A stretch of DNA of 64,000 bases from Aliivibrio sp. S3MY1 (GTDB taxonomy: Bacteria; Pseudomonadota; Gammaproteobacteria; Enterobacterales; Vibrionaceae): contig NZ_JARACO010000005.1 in NCBI RefSeq assembly GCF_028765575.1, forward strand, positions 1 to 64,000, given 5' to 3'. Positions 10,896 through 21,759 of the stretch are shown piece after piece (position 1 is the stretch's first letter; every line of letters starts with the position of its first letter). A program made the translations under genes and the position numbers. The notes beneath the pieces are model-generated. The model had not been told where the DNA came from and did no database searches. It worked only from the letters and a program-made list of their open reading frames with translations.

Positions 10896-11081
10896 ATGAG
10901 CAATGCGATTTGGTTAGCCATTGGTGGTGTACTCATTGTGGAAGGGCTAGGTCCATTAATTGCGCCTAATGGGTGGCGTAATATGGTGGCGCAATTAAGT
11001 GAACAACCTGACAATACTTTGCGTCGTATCGGTGGTTGCTTAGTGGTTGCTGGTGTCGTTATTTGCAGTGTGATGCTCTAA
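10896..11081 (+). CDS. DUF2065 small inner-membrane protein (YjeT family)
   Basis: A 61-aa protein made of two hydrophobic helices (about residues 4-18 and 44-60) around a polar turn containing NGWRNMVAQL. This matches E. coli YjeT, which also lies between hflC and purA. Its function is unknown. A good ribosome site (AAGAGGT) stands ahead of the ATG. Conserved position next to hflKC suggests, but does not show, a link to the FtsH-HflKC membrane complex. Confidence 0.85.
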   Translation: MSNAIWLAIGGVLIVEGLGPLIAPNGWRNMVAQLSEQPDNTLRRIGGCLVVAGVVICSVML

Positions 11082-11101
11082 TATTCGCTGAAAATATAGG
11101 A

Positions 11102-11143
11102 TTGTGTCTTTATTTTTGATTTTATTAGAAAAATAAATCACAA
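11102..11143. repeat. AT-rich inverted repeat upstream of purA
   Basis: The arms TTGTG (11102-11106) plus TTTATTTTT (11109-11117) pair with AAAAATAAA (11129-11137) plus CACAA (11139-11143), giving 14 pairs with a small asymmetric bulge. No T-run follows the right arm, so a terminator is unlikely. It could be an operator or an mRNA leader structure for purA. Confidence 0.5.
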
Positions 11144-11237
11144 CCTTGTTTATATTGATAGCGCTTTATTATGAAAATGAGATTTTAACTAAAAATACCT
11201 GAAAGATTTTTCTATCAATGCTAGAATCCATTTTTAA

Positions 11238-12575
<1,338 letters not shown>

Positions 12576-12592
12576 TCGCTTAGCGAATGAAG

Positions 12593-12621
12593 AAAAACCA
12601 GCTCATGTAGCTGGTTTTTTT
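12593..12621 (+). terminator. Terminator after purA
   Basis: An AACCAGCT / AGCTGGTT stem with a 5-nt loop (CATGT) and a run of seven T residues. It separates purA from motX, which has its own promoter. Confidence 0.9.
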
Positions 12622-12751
12622 ATATCTGTTGTTTTGGTTTCTAATGTCTAGACCCTAGACTTTGCCTCTTCCCCATTAAGCTTCTAAATTTCATGTAATC
12701 AACAACTTATAAAGTATGGGCAAAAAATTGCCACTTAGGGCAAATTTTGTC

Positions 12752-12778
12752 TAAAGAACTTGCCGCTGACGTCGATAC
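12752..12778 (+). promoter_or_regulatory. Sigma-28 (FliA) promoter of motX
   Basis: TAAAGAAC (12752-12759), an 11-nt spacer and GTCGATAC (12771-12778) match the flagellar sigma-28 consensus TAAAGTTT-N11-GCCGATAA with exact spacing. It lies 31 bp ahead of the motX start, which places motX among the late flagellar genes. Confidence 0.85.
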
Positions 12779-12809
12779 AATAAATACAGTTATAAAGAGT
12801 TGATGAATT

Positions 12810-13442
12810 ATGAAACTACGACATCTCATAGCAGCTTGTATGGTAGCCCTTGCTCCCATGCATGCTTCTAGCGAAGAGATCGGGGAACCGATCCCAATTT
12901 ATACCGAAAACCAATTATTCCGGTTGTTTGATACTAATTCACAGTTAACTCGTGTGAAGAACGTAGATAATTGTCAATTAGTTGAAGATATCGTTGCACG
13001 AGCAACTAAAATTGATTCTCCTGCTTATGAGTTCCTTTATGGAGACATGTTAGCGTGGGGAGTATGTGTGGACCGTGATGTAGAGCTAGGGCTTTACTAT
13101 ATGGAAAATGCAGCAAGGCAAGGCTTGCCAGCGGCACTTGAGCAAATTGGTCGATATTATGCCAAGGGTACATTAGTGCAACAAGACAGAGAGCGAGCAA
13201 TTCCATACTTGCGCGAAGCTGCAGGAATGGGAAATGTAAACGCTCGTATTCATCTCGCTGAGTTACTTCTGAGTGATTACGGTAGCCCGCTAGATTACGA
13301 AGATGCGTATCGATGGTTATATAACACAGTTACTGCCGATGGACGTAAACATAAACGGATTGCTAACCTAAGGGATGGTTTAGAAATGCGTATGCCTGGC
13401 AATGTAATTGCGAGAGCAAAAAGACGAGATACCTTCTGGTAG
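12810..13442 (+). CDS. motX: Sodium-driven flagellar motor protein MotX
   Basis: Part of the T ring that holds the PomA/PomB stator at the polar sodium-driven motor. The protein has a signal peptide (about residues 1-21, ending near MHASS) and Sel1/TPR-like repeats at about 80-185 (segments such as GLYYMENAARQGLPAAL and AIPYLREAAGMGNVNARI). The 210-aa length agrees with Vibrio MotX. Position directly after purA is the usual vibrio arrangement. The sigma-28 promoter upstream supports the call. Confidence 0.92.
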   Translation: MKLRHLIAACMVALAPMHASSEEIGEPIPIYTENQLFRLFDTNSQLTRVKNVDNCQLVEDIVARATKIDSPAYEFLYGDMLAWGVCVDRDVELGLYYMENAARQGLPAALEQIGRYYAKGTLVQQDRERAIPYLREAAGMGNVNARIHLAELLLSDYGSPLDYEDAYRWLYNTVTADGRKHKRIANLRDGLEMRMPGNVIARAKRRDTFW

Positions 13443-13496
13443 AATTTAAGTGTTAATAGTTAACTGTTATTGTTAAGTATGTAATTTCATCAGCTC

Positions 13497-13537
13497 AAAA
13501 AAACGCCCAGCGATAAATTATCGCTGGGCGTTTTTGC
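13497..13537. terminator. Bidirectional terminator between motX and hmp
   Basis: A long perfect stem (AAACGCCCAGCGATAA at 13501-13516, its complement at 13518-13533) with A-run and T-run on either side. It serves the converging motX and hmp transcripts. Confidence 0.92.
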
Positions 13538-13555
13538 ATTTAAGACGTTATTAAT

Positions 13556-14740
13556 TTATAGAACTTTATGAGGGCCAAAGCACTCATAATGAATACGATC
13601 TTCAGTAACACCCAGTTCAATCAATTGCTTCGCGACATATTGCATAAAGCCAACAGGACCACAGAAGTAGTAGTGAGTATTATCAGAAACGATCTCTTGT
13701 TTAACCTCGGTTAAATTAATTAAACCGTTAAACTGGAAGTCTTGATTTAGCGTATCTGTTTCCTGTGCTTGGTTATACCAAGTATACGCAGAGATATGTT
13801 CATGCTTTTCAGCTAAAGCAGCAATGTGTTGTTTAAATGCATGTTGGGAGCCATTTTCCGTTGCGTATAACCACGTTACTTTTTCTTCATGTTGGGTAAG
13901 TGTTTCTAGCATCGAAAGAGTCGGAGTTAAGCCAACACCAGCAGAAATAAGCGTAACAGGAGTTGATGCTTCAACTTCTAAGAAGAAATCTCCAGCAGGG
14001 GCTGTAAGGTTTACTTTATCGCCAATATTCAGAGATGCATGTAGGTAATTTGATGCTTTACCGCCGTCTTCTCGTTTTACTGAAATACGATATGTTTTTT
14101 CTTGTGGTGCGGAAGATAGGCTGTATTGGCGAACTTCTTGGTTTTCAAACTCTTCTGGATTTAAGTAGATACCTATGTATTGACCTGGTTTGAAGTGTGA
14201 AACAGGTTGATCATCTGTCGGCATAAACGTGAAGCTAGTGATGTGTTCACTCTCTTTTTCTTTAGCGACTAATTCAAACTCGCGCAGTCCACGCCAACCG
14301 CCATCAAGAGCGTTGTTATCTTGATAGATCTGCTCTTCACGTTGAATGAATACATTAGCAAGTACGCCATAAGCCTCGCCCCATGCATCTAATACTTCTT
14401 GACCTGGAGAAAACATCTCATCAAGCGTCGCAATTAAGTGGCCGCCAACAATATTGTATTGCTCGGCGGTGATCATAAAGCTCGTGTGTTTGTGTGCTAT
14501 TTTTTCAACCGCAGGCAGTAAAACGGCTAGGTTTTCAATATTACCCGCATAAGCACAGATCGCATTGAATAGCGCTTCTCGTTGATCGCCATTACGCTGA
14601 TTACTCATATTGAAAATATCTTTTAACTCAGGGTTATGAGTAAACATACGATCATAGAAATGAGCCGTTAATGCAGGACCAGTTTGTGCAAGTAATGGAA
14701 TCGTTGATTTGATAATGTCGATAGTATTTTTGTTGAGCAT
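13556..14740 (-). CDS. hmp: Flavohaemoglobin, nitric oxide dioxygenase Hmp
   Basis: Oxidises nitric oxide to nitrate with O2 and NAD(P)H. It has an N-terminal globin (about residues 1-140) with proximal His85 and distal Tyr29, a ferredoxin-reductase-type FAD domain (about 150-260, with RQYSLSS) and an NAD domain (about 265-394, with [15 protein letters not shown] and the final YECFGPH). 394 aa. It is divergent from nsrR, with two NsrR-like operators in the 107-bp gap; the -10 element TATAAT (complement at 14766-14771) lies inside one of them. Confidence 0.96.
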   Translation of the reverse strand: MLNKNTIDIIKSTIPLLAQTGPALTAHFYDRMFTHNPELKDIFNMSNQRNGDQREALFNAICAYAGNIENLAVLLPAVEKIAHKHTSFMITAEQYNIVGGHLIATLDEMFSPGQEVLDAWGEAYGVLANVFIQREEQIYQDNNALDGGWRGLREFELVAKEKESEHITSFTFMPTDDQPVSHFKPGQYIGIYLNPEEFENQEVRQYSLSSAPQEKTYRISVKREDGGKASNYLHASLNIGDKVNLTAPAGDFFLEVEASTPVTLISAGVGLTPTLSMLETLTQHEEKVTWLYATENGSQHAFKQHIAALAEKHEHISAYTWYNQAQETDTLNQDFQFNGLINLTEVKQEIVSDNTHYYFCGPVGFMQYVAKQLIELGVTEDRIHYECFGPHKVL

Positions 14741-14754
14741 AGTTGTTACCTTTA

Positions 14755-14802
14755 AAGATGTATTTATTATATATGTTATAAGTTGTATCTAAAATATATC
14801 TT
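14755..14802. promoter_or_regulatory. Paired NsrR operators between hmp and nsrR
   Basis: The stronger site, 14780-14802, reads AAGTTGTATCT-A-AAATATATCTT, close to the NsrR 11-1-11 palindrome (AAGATGYATTT-N-AAATGCATCTT). The second, 14755-14777, begins with a perfect half-site AAGATGTATTT and has a weaker right half. Both overlap the predicted hmp promoter and stand 46 bp or more ahead of nsrR, so NsrR probably represses hmp and may control itself. Confidence 0.8.
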
Positions 14803-14847
14803 TTAGTCAAGAGAAGAATTACAATAAAAAAGAGATAGGGAGAGGAT

Positions 14848-15273
14848 ATGCAACTTACAAATTTTACTGATTTTGGCTTGAGAGCCTTGATATACCTAGC
14901 ATCATTACCGAAAGATGAATTGACTAGCATTACAAGAGTGACTGAAACATTTGATGTGTCGCGTAACCACATGGTGAAGATTATCAATAAACTGGGTCAA
15001 GAAGGTTACGTAAAAACCGTTCGAGGAAAGAATGGGGGAATTTGCTTAGGTAAGCCTGCTCAACAGATCATTATTGGTGACGTTATTCGTTCGATTGAAC
15101 CATTACAAGTCGTTAATTGTGCTCCTGATTTTTGTCATATTACATCAGCATGTCGATTGAAGAGTGCCCTTGCTAAAGCCAAGAAAGCGTTTTTGGATGA
15201 GTTAGATAACTATACGATTCAAGATATGCTTACAGATAACAGCGAATTACTGATTTTGTTAAAGCGAGTTTAA
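14848..15273 (+). CDS. nsrR: Nitric-oxide-sensing repressor NsrR
   Basis: Rrf2-family repressor whose iron-sulphur cluster is destroyed by NO, releasing hmp and other NO-defence genes. The winged-helix domain covers about residues 1-75 and three cluster ligands are seen at C91, C96 and C102, the same spacing as in E. coli. 141 aa. It is followed by rnr after 88 bp, as in E. coli (nsrR-rnr-rlmB). Here motX and hmp sit between purA and nsrR, the vibrio pattern. Confidence 0.94.
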   Translation: MQLTNFTDFGLRALIYLASLPKDELTSITRVTETFDVSRNHMVKIINKLGQEGYVKTVRGKNGGICLGKPAQQIIIGDVIRSIEPLQVVNCAPDFCHITSACRLKSALAKAKKAFLDELDNYTIQDMLTDNSELLILLKRV

Positions 15274-15361
15274 GCTTGTAATTCAAGATCCTTTCCTATC
15301 TGTTGTTTCTATACTCAGGTACAATTACCTTATTATCTCCTCCGACTAAGCAGGTCAGCCT

Positions 15362-17878
15362 ATGTCTAAGATTATTCAAAACGATCCTTTCAAAGATCGA
15401 GAAGCAGAAAAATACGAGAATCCAATTCCAAGCCGTGAGTGCATTCTTGAATTTTTCCAAAAAGCAGAAGCGCCTTTAAATCGTAATGACTTATTCGAAG
15501 CCCTAGGTTTATCTGGTGAAGATAACTATGAAGGCTTACGTCGTCGTTTAAGAGCGATGGAGCGTGACGGACAATTAGTTTTCACTCGTCGTCAGTGTTA
15601 TGCATTACCAGAACGCATTGAAGTATTAAAAGGTGTGGTACTTGGACACCGTGATGGGTTCGGTTGGATCCGTCCAGAAGGCAGCGTTGGTAAAGACAAC
15701 GATGTGCTTTTACCTTTCCACCAAATGAAGAAACTCATTCATGGTGATGTGATACTAGCTCAGCCAACAGGTACTGATAAGCGAGGCCGTAAAGAGGGCC
15801 GCGTAGTTCGAGTATTAGAACCTCACAATGACGGCATTGTTGGTCGATTCTTTATTGAAGATGGTCAAGGTTTTGTAGTGCCTGATGATTCACGTATTAA
15901 TCAAGATATCTTCATCCCTAATGAGCACAAAATGGGTGCTCGCATGGGGAATGTCGTTGTGATTAATATCACGGACCGTGGTGGCCGTGCTCGTGGCATG
16001 TCAGGTCAGGTTATTGAAGTTCTTGGTGAGAATATGGCGCCAGGAATGGAGATCGATATTGCACTGCGTACTCACAACATTCCTCATGTATGGCCTACAG
16101 CAGTGGAAAAACAAGTTGAAGGTCTGGCAGAAGAAGTACCAGAAGAAGCAAAAGTAGGCCGTGTTGATCTTCGTGAATTACCATTAGTAACCATTGATGG
16201 TGAAGATGCTCGAGATTTTGATGATGCGGTATTCTGTCAAGCTAAAGCCTCTGGTGGCTGGCGTTTATGGGTTGCGATTGCTGATGTAAGCTATTACGTT
16301 CGCCCAGACAATGCATTGGATAAAGAAGCGATTCAGCGTGGTAACTCGGTTTATTTCCCTGCGCAAGTGGTTCCAATGTTGCCAGAAGTATTATCGAATG
16401 GCCTGTGTTCATTGAATCCACAAGTTGACCGTTTATGTATGGTGTGTGAGATGACCATCTCAGCATCTGGTAAATTGTCAGGCTTTAAGCATTACGAAGC
16501 AGTAATGAACTCACACGCTCGTCTAACTTACAACAAAGTAAGTGACATTCTAGATGGTGATGAAGAACTGACTCAACGTTATGAGCCATTAGTGCCGCAT
16601 CTTAAAGAGTTACACAACATGTATCAGGTGCTAAAAACGGCACGTGAAGCACGCGGTGCAATTGAATTTGAAACCATTGAAACCAAATTCATTTTTAATG
16701 CTGATCGTAAAATTGATCGTATTGAACCGGTTATTCGTAACGACGCACATAAGATCATTGAAGAATGTATGATCTTAGCTAATATCGCATCGGCAAGCTT
16801 TGTAGAAAAAGCCAAAGAGCCTGCGCTGTACCGTGTACATGAGTCTCCAGGTGAAGAACGTCTGCAAGGTTTCCGTGATTTCTTAGGCGAGCTTGGTCTA
16901 AGCTTATCAGGTGGCTTAACACCATCACCAACAGACTATGGTCAATTGGTACACTTGATTGCCGATCGTCCTGACAAAGAATTGATTCAAACGATGCTAC
17001 TGCGTTCAATGAAGCAAGCAGTATACAACGCAGATAATCAAGGCCACTTTGGTCTAGCATTGAAGCGTTATGCACACTTTACGTCGCCAATTCGTCGTTA
17101 CCCAGATCTACTGTTACATCGTGCAATTAAATATCTAATTGCCAAAGAGAAAGGCCAAAACAACGATCGTTGGACCCCAACAGGTGGTTACCACTATTCA
17201 TTCGATGATATGGATGTATTTGGTGAGCAATGTTCAATGACTGAGCGTCGTGCTGATGATGCTACACGTGATGTTGCTGATTGGCTTAAATGTGAATACA
17301 TGCAAGATCATATTGGTGAAGAGCTAGAAGGTGTGATTGCCAATGTCACCGGTTTTGGTTTCTTTGTGCGATTAAATGATTTGCATATCGATGGCTTGGT
17401 TCATATTTCATCGTTAGCAAATGATTACTATCAGTTTGATGCTGCTGGCCAACGTTTAACGGGTGAAAGCTCGGGTCAAGTTTTCCGTCTTGGTGATCAA
17501 GTCACGGTTAAAGTGGTTGCGGTAAATCTTGATGATCGCAATATTGACTTTGAATGCACAAGTTCAATGCGTAAAGCGCGTGGTCACGGTAAAACGGCTA
17601 AAGACAATGCGAAGAAACGCGATGGCAAAAAAGAACCTCGCCGTGATCCAAACTTCAAAGCGAAGAAAAAAGGGGATAAAGCAGAGCCAAAAGGTCGTGG
17701 TCAATTAGGCGAACGTAAATCCAAAGGTAAGGGCAAAGTGAAATCAAAAGCTCAAGCCATGGTTGAACCAACAAAACGCCCAGACGGTTCTGCTGAAGAG
17801 GTTAAGGCAAAAAGAAAGCCAAAACCTAAGCACAAGAAAAAAGTGCGCGCAAGAAAACCTAAGCCAAAAGCGGAATAA
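15362..17878 (+). CDS. rnr: Ribonuclease R
   Basis: Processive 3'-5' exoribonuclease able to degrade structured RNA, also used in trans-translation and rRNA quality control. From the N-terminus: a winged-helix segment (about 20-85), two cold-shock domains, and the RNB catalytic domain with [11 protein letters not shown] (metal-binding Asp residues, about 278-288). An S1 domain covers about 645-725. The last 110 residues form a very Lys-rich tail of low complexity. 838 aa, typical for gammaproteobacteria. Confidence 0.97.
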   Translation: MSKIIQNDPFKDREAEKYENPIPSRECILEFFQKAEAPLNRNDLFEALGLSGEDNYEGLRRRLRAMERDGQLVFTRRQCYALPERIEVLKGVVLGHRDGFGWIRPEGSVGKDNDVLLPFHQMKKLIHGDVILAQPTGTDKRGRKEGRVVRVLEPHNDGIVGRFFIEDGQGFVVPDDSRINQDIFIPNEHKMGARMGNVVVINITDRGGRARGMSGQVIEVLGENMAPGMEIDIALRTHNIPHVWPTAVEKQVEGLAEEVPEEAKVGRVDLRELPLVTIDGEDARDFDDAVFCQAKASGGWRLWVAIADVSYYVRPDNALDKEAIQRGNSVYFPAQVVPMLPEVLSNGLCSLNPQVDRLCMVCEMTISASGKLSGFKHYEAVMNSHARLTYNKVSDILDGDEELTQRYEPLVPHLKELHNMYQVLKTAREARGAIEFETIETKFIFNADRKIDRIEPVIRNDAHKIIEECMILANIASASFVEKAKEPALYRVHESPGEERLQGFRDFLGELGLSLSGGLTPSPTDYGQLVHLIADRPDKELIQTMLLRSMKQAVYNADNQGHFGLALKRYAHFTSPIRRYPDLLLHRAIKYLIAKEKGQNNDRWTPTGGYHYSFDDMDVFGEQCSMTERRADDATRDVADWLKCEYMQDHIGEELEGVIANVTGFGFFVRLNDLHIDGLVHISSLANDYYQFDAAGQRLTGESSGQVFRLGDQVTVKVVAVNLDDRNIDFECTSSMRKARGHGKTAKDNAKKRDGKKEPRRDPNFKAKKKGDKAEPKGRGQLGERKSKGKGKVKSKAQAMVEPTKRPDGSAEEVKAKRKPKPKHKKKVRARKPKPKAE

Positions 17879-17948
17879 GCAACCCTTCGATAATGAGGCA
17901 AACCAGCCTCATTAGAACCACTAATTTGTAATAGAAAGAAGCGATAAC

Positions 17949-18692
17949 ATGAGTAATGAATTTCTTTTTGGTATCCACGCAACCAAAGCAGTACTAGAGC
18001 GTGATCCGGCCCGTTTTATTGAAATATTTGTATTAAAAGGTCGTGAAGATGATCGTTTGCTACCGATCATCAAGGAACTGACTGATCTTGGGTTTAAAAT
18101 CCAAGAGCTTCCACGTAAAACGTTGGATGACAAAGCAAATGGTGCGAATCACCAAGGTATTATTGCTCGTGTTACTCCTGCTAAGCAGCTTAATGAGCAT
18201 GACTTAGATGACATCATCAACAAGACTGAGAACCCGTTGTTCCTAGTGCTTGATGGGGTTACTGACCCTCATAACTTAGGCGCTTGTCTACGTAATGCAG
18301 ACGGTGCTGGTGTAGCTGCGGTTATCGTTCCTAAAGATAAGTCGGCATCAATGACAGCAACGGTAAGTAAAGTCGCGTGTGGTGCTGCGGAAGTGGTTCC
18401 TTTGGTTCGTGTAACTAACTTAGCTCGAACTATGCGTGCTCTGCAAGAGAAAGGCGTATGGTTTGTGGGTACTGCTGGTGAAGCGACACATGATGTATAC
18501 CAAGCTAAGTTAACAGGCCCATTAGCTATCGTTATGGGCGCAGAAGGGGACGGTATGCGTCGCCTAACTCGCGAGACCTGTGATGACCTAATTAAAATTC
18601 CAATGGCAGGCTCTGTAAGCAGTTTAAATGTTTCTGTAGCGTCAGGTGTCTGTTTATTTGAAGCGGTACGTCAACGTTCGCTACAAGGCTAA
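17949..18692 (+). CDS. rlmB: 23S rRNA 2'-O-methyltransferase RlmB (Gm2251)
   Basis: SpoU-family (knotted SPOUT) methyltransferase for G2251 in the ribosomal P-loop. The substrate-binding domain is at about 1-75. The three SpoU motifs are present: [16 protein letters not shown] (about 103-118), [12 protein letters not shown] (about 197-208) and [13 protein letters not shown] (about 221-233). 247 aa. It lies 70 bp after rnr and is probably in the same transcript. Confidence 0.97.
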   Translation: MSNEFLFGIHATKAVLERDPARFIEIFVLKGREDDRLLPIIKELTDLGFKIQELPRKTLDDKANGANHQGIIARVTPAKQLNEHDLDDIINKTENPLFLVLDGVTDPHNLGACLRNADGAGVAAVIVPKDKSASMTATVSKVACGAAEVVPLVRVTNLARTMRALQEKGVWFVGTAGEATHDVYQAKLTGPLAIVMGAEGDGMRRLTRETCDDLIKIPMAGSVSSLNVSVASGVCLFEAVRQRSLQG

Positions 18693-18798
18693 ATAGTCTA
18701 TAAAAACCAGTGGCTAAGAGTGAGGGTGATGAGTATTTCGTTGCCTTCTTTTTTTTAACTGGATCAAAGAAAATATTTTTGTGATTTAGGTATCTTTT

Positions 18799-18827
18799 TC
18801 TTGCCAATAACGCTGTTTTTCTATACT
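18799..18827 (+). promoter_or_regulatory. Candidate promoter of the rpsF operon
   Basis: A -10-like TATACT (18822-18827) follows a weak -35 (TCTTGC at 18799-18804, 17-bp spacer). It is the best promoter-like pair in the 233-bp gap before rpsF. The roughly 95-nt leader that would follow could hold an autoregulatory S6:S18 site, but I could not confirm the fold. Confidence 0.35.
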
Positions 18828-18925
18828 ATCCGCCGTTCTTAATTCTCAGTCTTTTTTTTAGTTCCTTGCTTCCCTTGGATGACTGAGCCAATCGTGGAAG
18901 CTGAATAATCCGTAAGGAGCAACCA

Positions 18926-19306
18926 ATGCGTCATTATGAAATCGTATTCATGGTGCATCCTGATCAAAGCGAGCAAGTTGCTGGCATGATCGAGCGTTAC
19001 ACAGGTTCAATCACAGAAGCTGGTGGTACTATCCACCGTCTAGAAGATTGGGGTCGTCGTCAAATGGCTTACCCAATCAACAAACTGCACAAAGCACACT
19101 ACGTTCTTATGAACGTTGAGTCTGAGCAAGCTGTTATTGATGAACTAGAAACTGCATTCCGTTACAACGATGCTGTTCTACGTAACATGATCATGCGTAC
19201 TAAAGCTGCGATCACTGAGCCATCAGTAATGATGAAAGCTAAAGAAGAGCGTTCTGCTAAGCGTGAAGACGCTGCACCACGCGCTGAAGAAGCTGCTGCT
19301 GAGTAA
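18926..19306 (+). CDS. rpsF: 30S ribosomal protein bS6
   Basis: Central-domain protein of the 30S subunit, partner of bS18. The sequence [18 protein letters not shown] and the [16 protein letters not shown] segment identify it at once. The acidic, Ala/Glu-rich C-terminal tail (about 105-126) is where RimK adds glutamates in E. coli. 126 aa. First gene of rpsF-priB-rpsR-rplI. Confidence 0.98.
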   Translation: MRHYEIVFMVHPDQSEQVAGMIERYTGSITEAGGTIHRLEDWGRRQMAYPINKLHKAHYVLMNVESEQAVIDELETAFRYNDAVLRNMIMRTKAAITEPSVMMKAKEERSAKREDAAPRAEEAAAE

Positions 19307-19314
19307 TTGATTTG

Positions 19315-19617
19315 ATGACCAATCGATTGGAGTTAAGCGGTATTATCGCCAAGGCTCCGGTTCGAAGTCTTAGTCCTGCGGGCATACCTCATTGTCATTT
19401 TGTCATTGAGCATCGTTCGATTAAACAGGAAGCTGGCTTATCACGTGAAGTCTATTGCAGAATGAACGTGGTAGTGAGTGGACAAGGGTCTCAAGCTTTA
19501 ACTGCAAACTTAGCTCAAAGCAGTAACGTTACGGTAGGTGGTTTTATCACTTATCAGACAGGCCGAAATGGCGTGGCGAGAGTAGTGTTACATGCTGAGC
19601 ATATTAAATTAATTTAG
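19315..19617 (+). CDS. priB: Primosomal replication protein PriB
   Basis: Single-stranded-DNA-binding OB-fold dimer that bridges PriA and DnaT during replication restart. I start it at the ATG at 19315 because [11 protein letters not shown] then aligns with E. coli PriB; a TTG three bases earlier is the alternative. 100 aa. The conserved [13 protein letters not shown] segment and the closing [10 protein letters not shown] are present. It starts 8 bp after rpsF. PriA is also encoded in this window. Confidence 0.94.
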   Translation: MTNRLELSGIIAKAPVRSLSPAGIPHCHFVIEHRSIKQEAGLSREVYCRMNVVVSGQGSQALTANLAQSSNVTVGGFITYQTGRNGVARVVLHAEHIKLI

Positions 19618-19629
19618 ATCTGGAGATAG

Positions 19630-19860
<231 letters not shown>

Positions 19861-19899
19861 GTCGATAGCGGTTTAATAAGTTTATAGAGGACTAAGATA

Positions 19900-20349
19900 A
19901 TGCAAGTTATTCTACTTGATAAAATCGGTAACCTAGGTAGCCTTGGCGACCAAGTTAACGTTAAAGCTGGTTACGCACGTAACTTCCTTATCCCACAAGG
20001 TAAGGCTGTTATGGCAACTAAAGCTAACGTAGAGATGTTTGAAACTCGTCGTGCTGAACTAGAAGCTAACGTTGCTAAGCAACTAGCTGCTGCAGAAGCT
20101 CGTGCTGAGTCTGTTAACGCTCTAGAAGTTACAATCGCATCAAAATCTGGTGACGAAGGTAAACTATTCGGTTCAATCGGTACTCGTGACATCGCTGACG
20201 CTGCTACAGCTGCTGGCGTTGCAATCGCGAAAAGCGAAGTTCGTCTTCCTGAAGGCGCTCTACGTACAACTGGTTCTTTCGAAGTTAGCATCCAACTTCA
20301 CTCTGAAGTATTTGCTACATTGAAATTAGAAGTTACTGCTGCTGAGTAA
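19900..20349 (+). CDS. rplI: 50S ribosomal protein bL9
   Basis: Two-domain protein of the L1 stalk base that helps keep reading frame. The N-terminal signature [20 protein letters not shown] is followed by a long helix and a C-terminal domain. 149 aa. Last gene of the ribosomal operon, with a strong terminator 22 bp after its stop. Confidence 0.98.
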   Translation: MQVILLDKIGNLGSLGDQVNVKAGYARNFLIPQGKAVMATKANVEMFETRRAELEANVAKQLAAAEARAESVNALEVTIASKSGDEGKLFGSIGTRDIADAATAAGVAIAKSEVRLPEGALRTTGSFEVSIQLHSEVFATLKLEVTAAE

Positions 20350-20370
20350 TCACTAGCTAACTTATAATTT

Positions 20371-20401
20371 AAACGCCAGCCTTCGTGCTGGCGTTTTTTT
20401 T
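20371..20401 (+). terminator. Terminator after rplI
   Basis: An AACGCCAGC / GCTGGCGTT stem with 6-nt loop CTTCGT followed by eight T residues. It insulates the ribosomal operon from metF. Confidence 0.95.
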
Positions 20402-20503
20402 GTCTTTCAATTATATTCATATATCCTTTCGATTCTTCCGAACACTTTTTTCTATCTTGAAAATAACTCAATAACAACTTGAGAATAATTCATAATCCCC
20501 CAC

Positions 20504-20532
20504 TTGACATTGAACTCCATAACATACATTCT
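20504..20532 (+). promoter_or_regulatory. Candidate metF promoter
   Basis: A perfect -35 TTGACA (20504-20509) is followed, 15 to 17 bp later, by weak -10 candidates TACATT (20525-20530) or CATTCT (20527-20532). If this is right, the MetJ-box array begins at about the transcription start and runs through the 5' leader. Confidence 0.4.
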
Positions 20533-20534
20533 GT

Positions 20535-20630
20535 AGACATATAGACATATAGACATATAGACATATAGACATATAGACATATAGACATATAGACATATAG
20601 ACATATAGACATATAGACATATAGACATAT
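20535..20630. repeat. Twelve perfect tandem copies of AGACATAT
   Basis: An 8-bp microsatellite with no interruption, 96 bp long, continued in register by AGACGTCT at 20631-20638. The reading frames through it give an artificial repeating peptide and are not genes. Perfect identity between copies suggests recent expansion by slippage. Confidence 0.97.
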
Positions 20631-20638
20631 AGACGTCT
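20535..20638. promoter_or_regulatory. Array of 13 MetJ-box-like octamers ahead of metF
   Basis: MetJ binds tandem 8-bp boxes with consensus AGACGTCT, one dimer per box, with cooperative contacts between neighbours. The last octamer here (20631-20638) is the exact consensus. The twelve before it (AGACATAT) match 6 of 8 bases, keeping the AGAC half-site, and are in the same 8-bp register. The array ends 69 bp before the metF start. Known operators have, to my knowledge, about 2-5 boxes, so 13 is far outside that range. Repression of metF by MetJ with S-adenosylmethionine is inferred. Confidence 0.8.
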
Positions 20639-20659
20639 AAATGATGTCGGCACGGATGA

Positions 20660-21592
<933 letters not shown>

Positions 21593-21624
21593 GGTTAAGA
21601 GACTCCTAAGCATTATTTATAAAG

Positions 21625-21649
21625 AACCGCTCACAGTAGCGGTTTTTTT
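21625..21649 (+). terminator. Terminator after metF
   Basis: An AACCGCT / AGCGGTT stem with loop CACAGT and a seven-T tail. Confidence 0.92.
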
Positions 21650-21665
21650 GTGTCGGAATTCATTT

Positions 21666-21705
21666 AAAAGATAAAAGATAAAAGATAAAAGATAAAAGAT
21701 AAAAG
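21666..21705. repeat. Tandem AAAAGAT heptamers
   Basis: Five exact copies of AAAAGAT (21666-21700) plus a partial AAAAG, in the gap between the converging metF and ppc genes. Read on the minus strand it is a T-rich tract directly after the ppc terminator stem. This is the second microsatellite within 1.2 kb. Confidence 0.9.
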
Positions 21706-21728
21706 AAAAGGCCACCGAAGTGACCTTT
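21705..21728 (-). terminator. Terminator after ppc
   Basis: On the minus strand AAAGGTCAC (21720-21728) pairs with GTGGCCTTT (21707-21715) around a TTCG tetraloop, with one mismatch, and is followed by CTTTTCTTTT and the T-rich heptamer repeat. Confidence 0.8.
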
Positions 21729-21759
21729 GAATAATAGGAAGGGGGGGTAACGTTTAGGT

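Noticed and set aside
14652-14987. 111-aa minus-strand frame over the hmp-nsrR gap
   Set aside because: It overlaps hmp, the operators and nsrR in another frame and shows no family resemblance.
18828-18925. S6:S18 autoregulatory leader before rpsF
   Set aside because: The location is right, but I could not draw a convincing conserved fold by eye, so it is only mentioned with the promoter.
20535-20638. Possible CRISPR array
   Set aside because: Units are 8 bp, contiguous, with no spacers and no cas genes nearby.
20468-20653. 61-aa minus-strand frame with repeating LYVYMSIC units
   Set aside because: It is only the translation of the AGACATAT microsatellite; the repeat is better explained as a MetJ-type operator.
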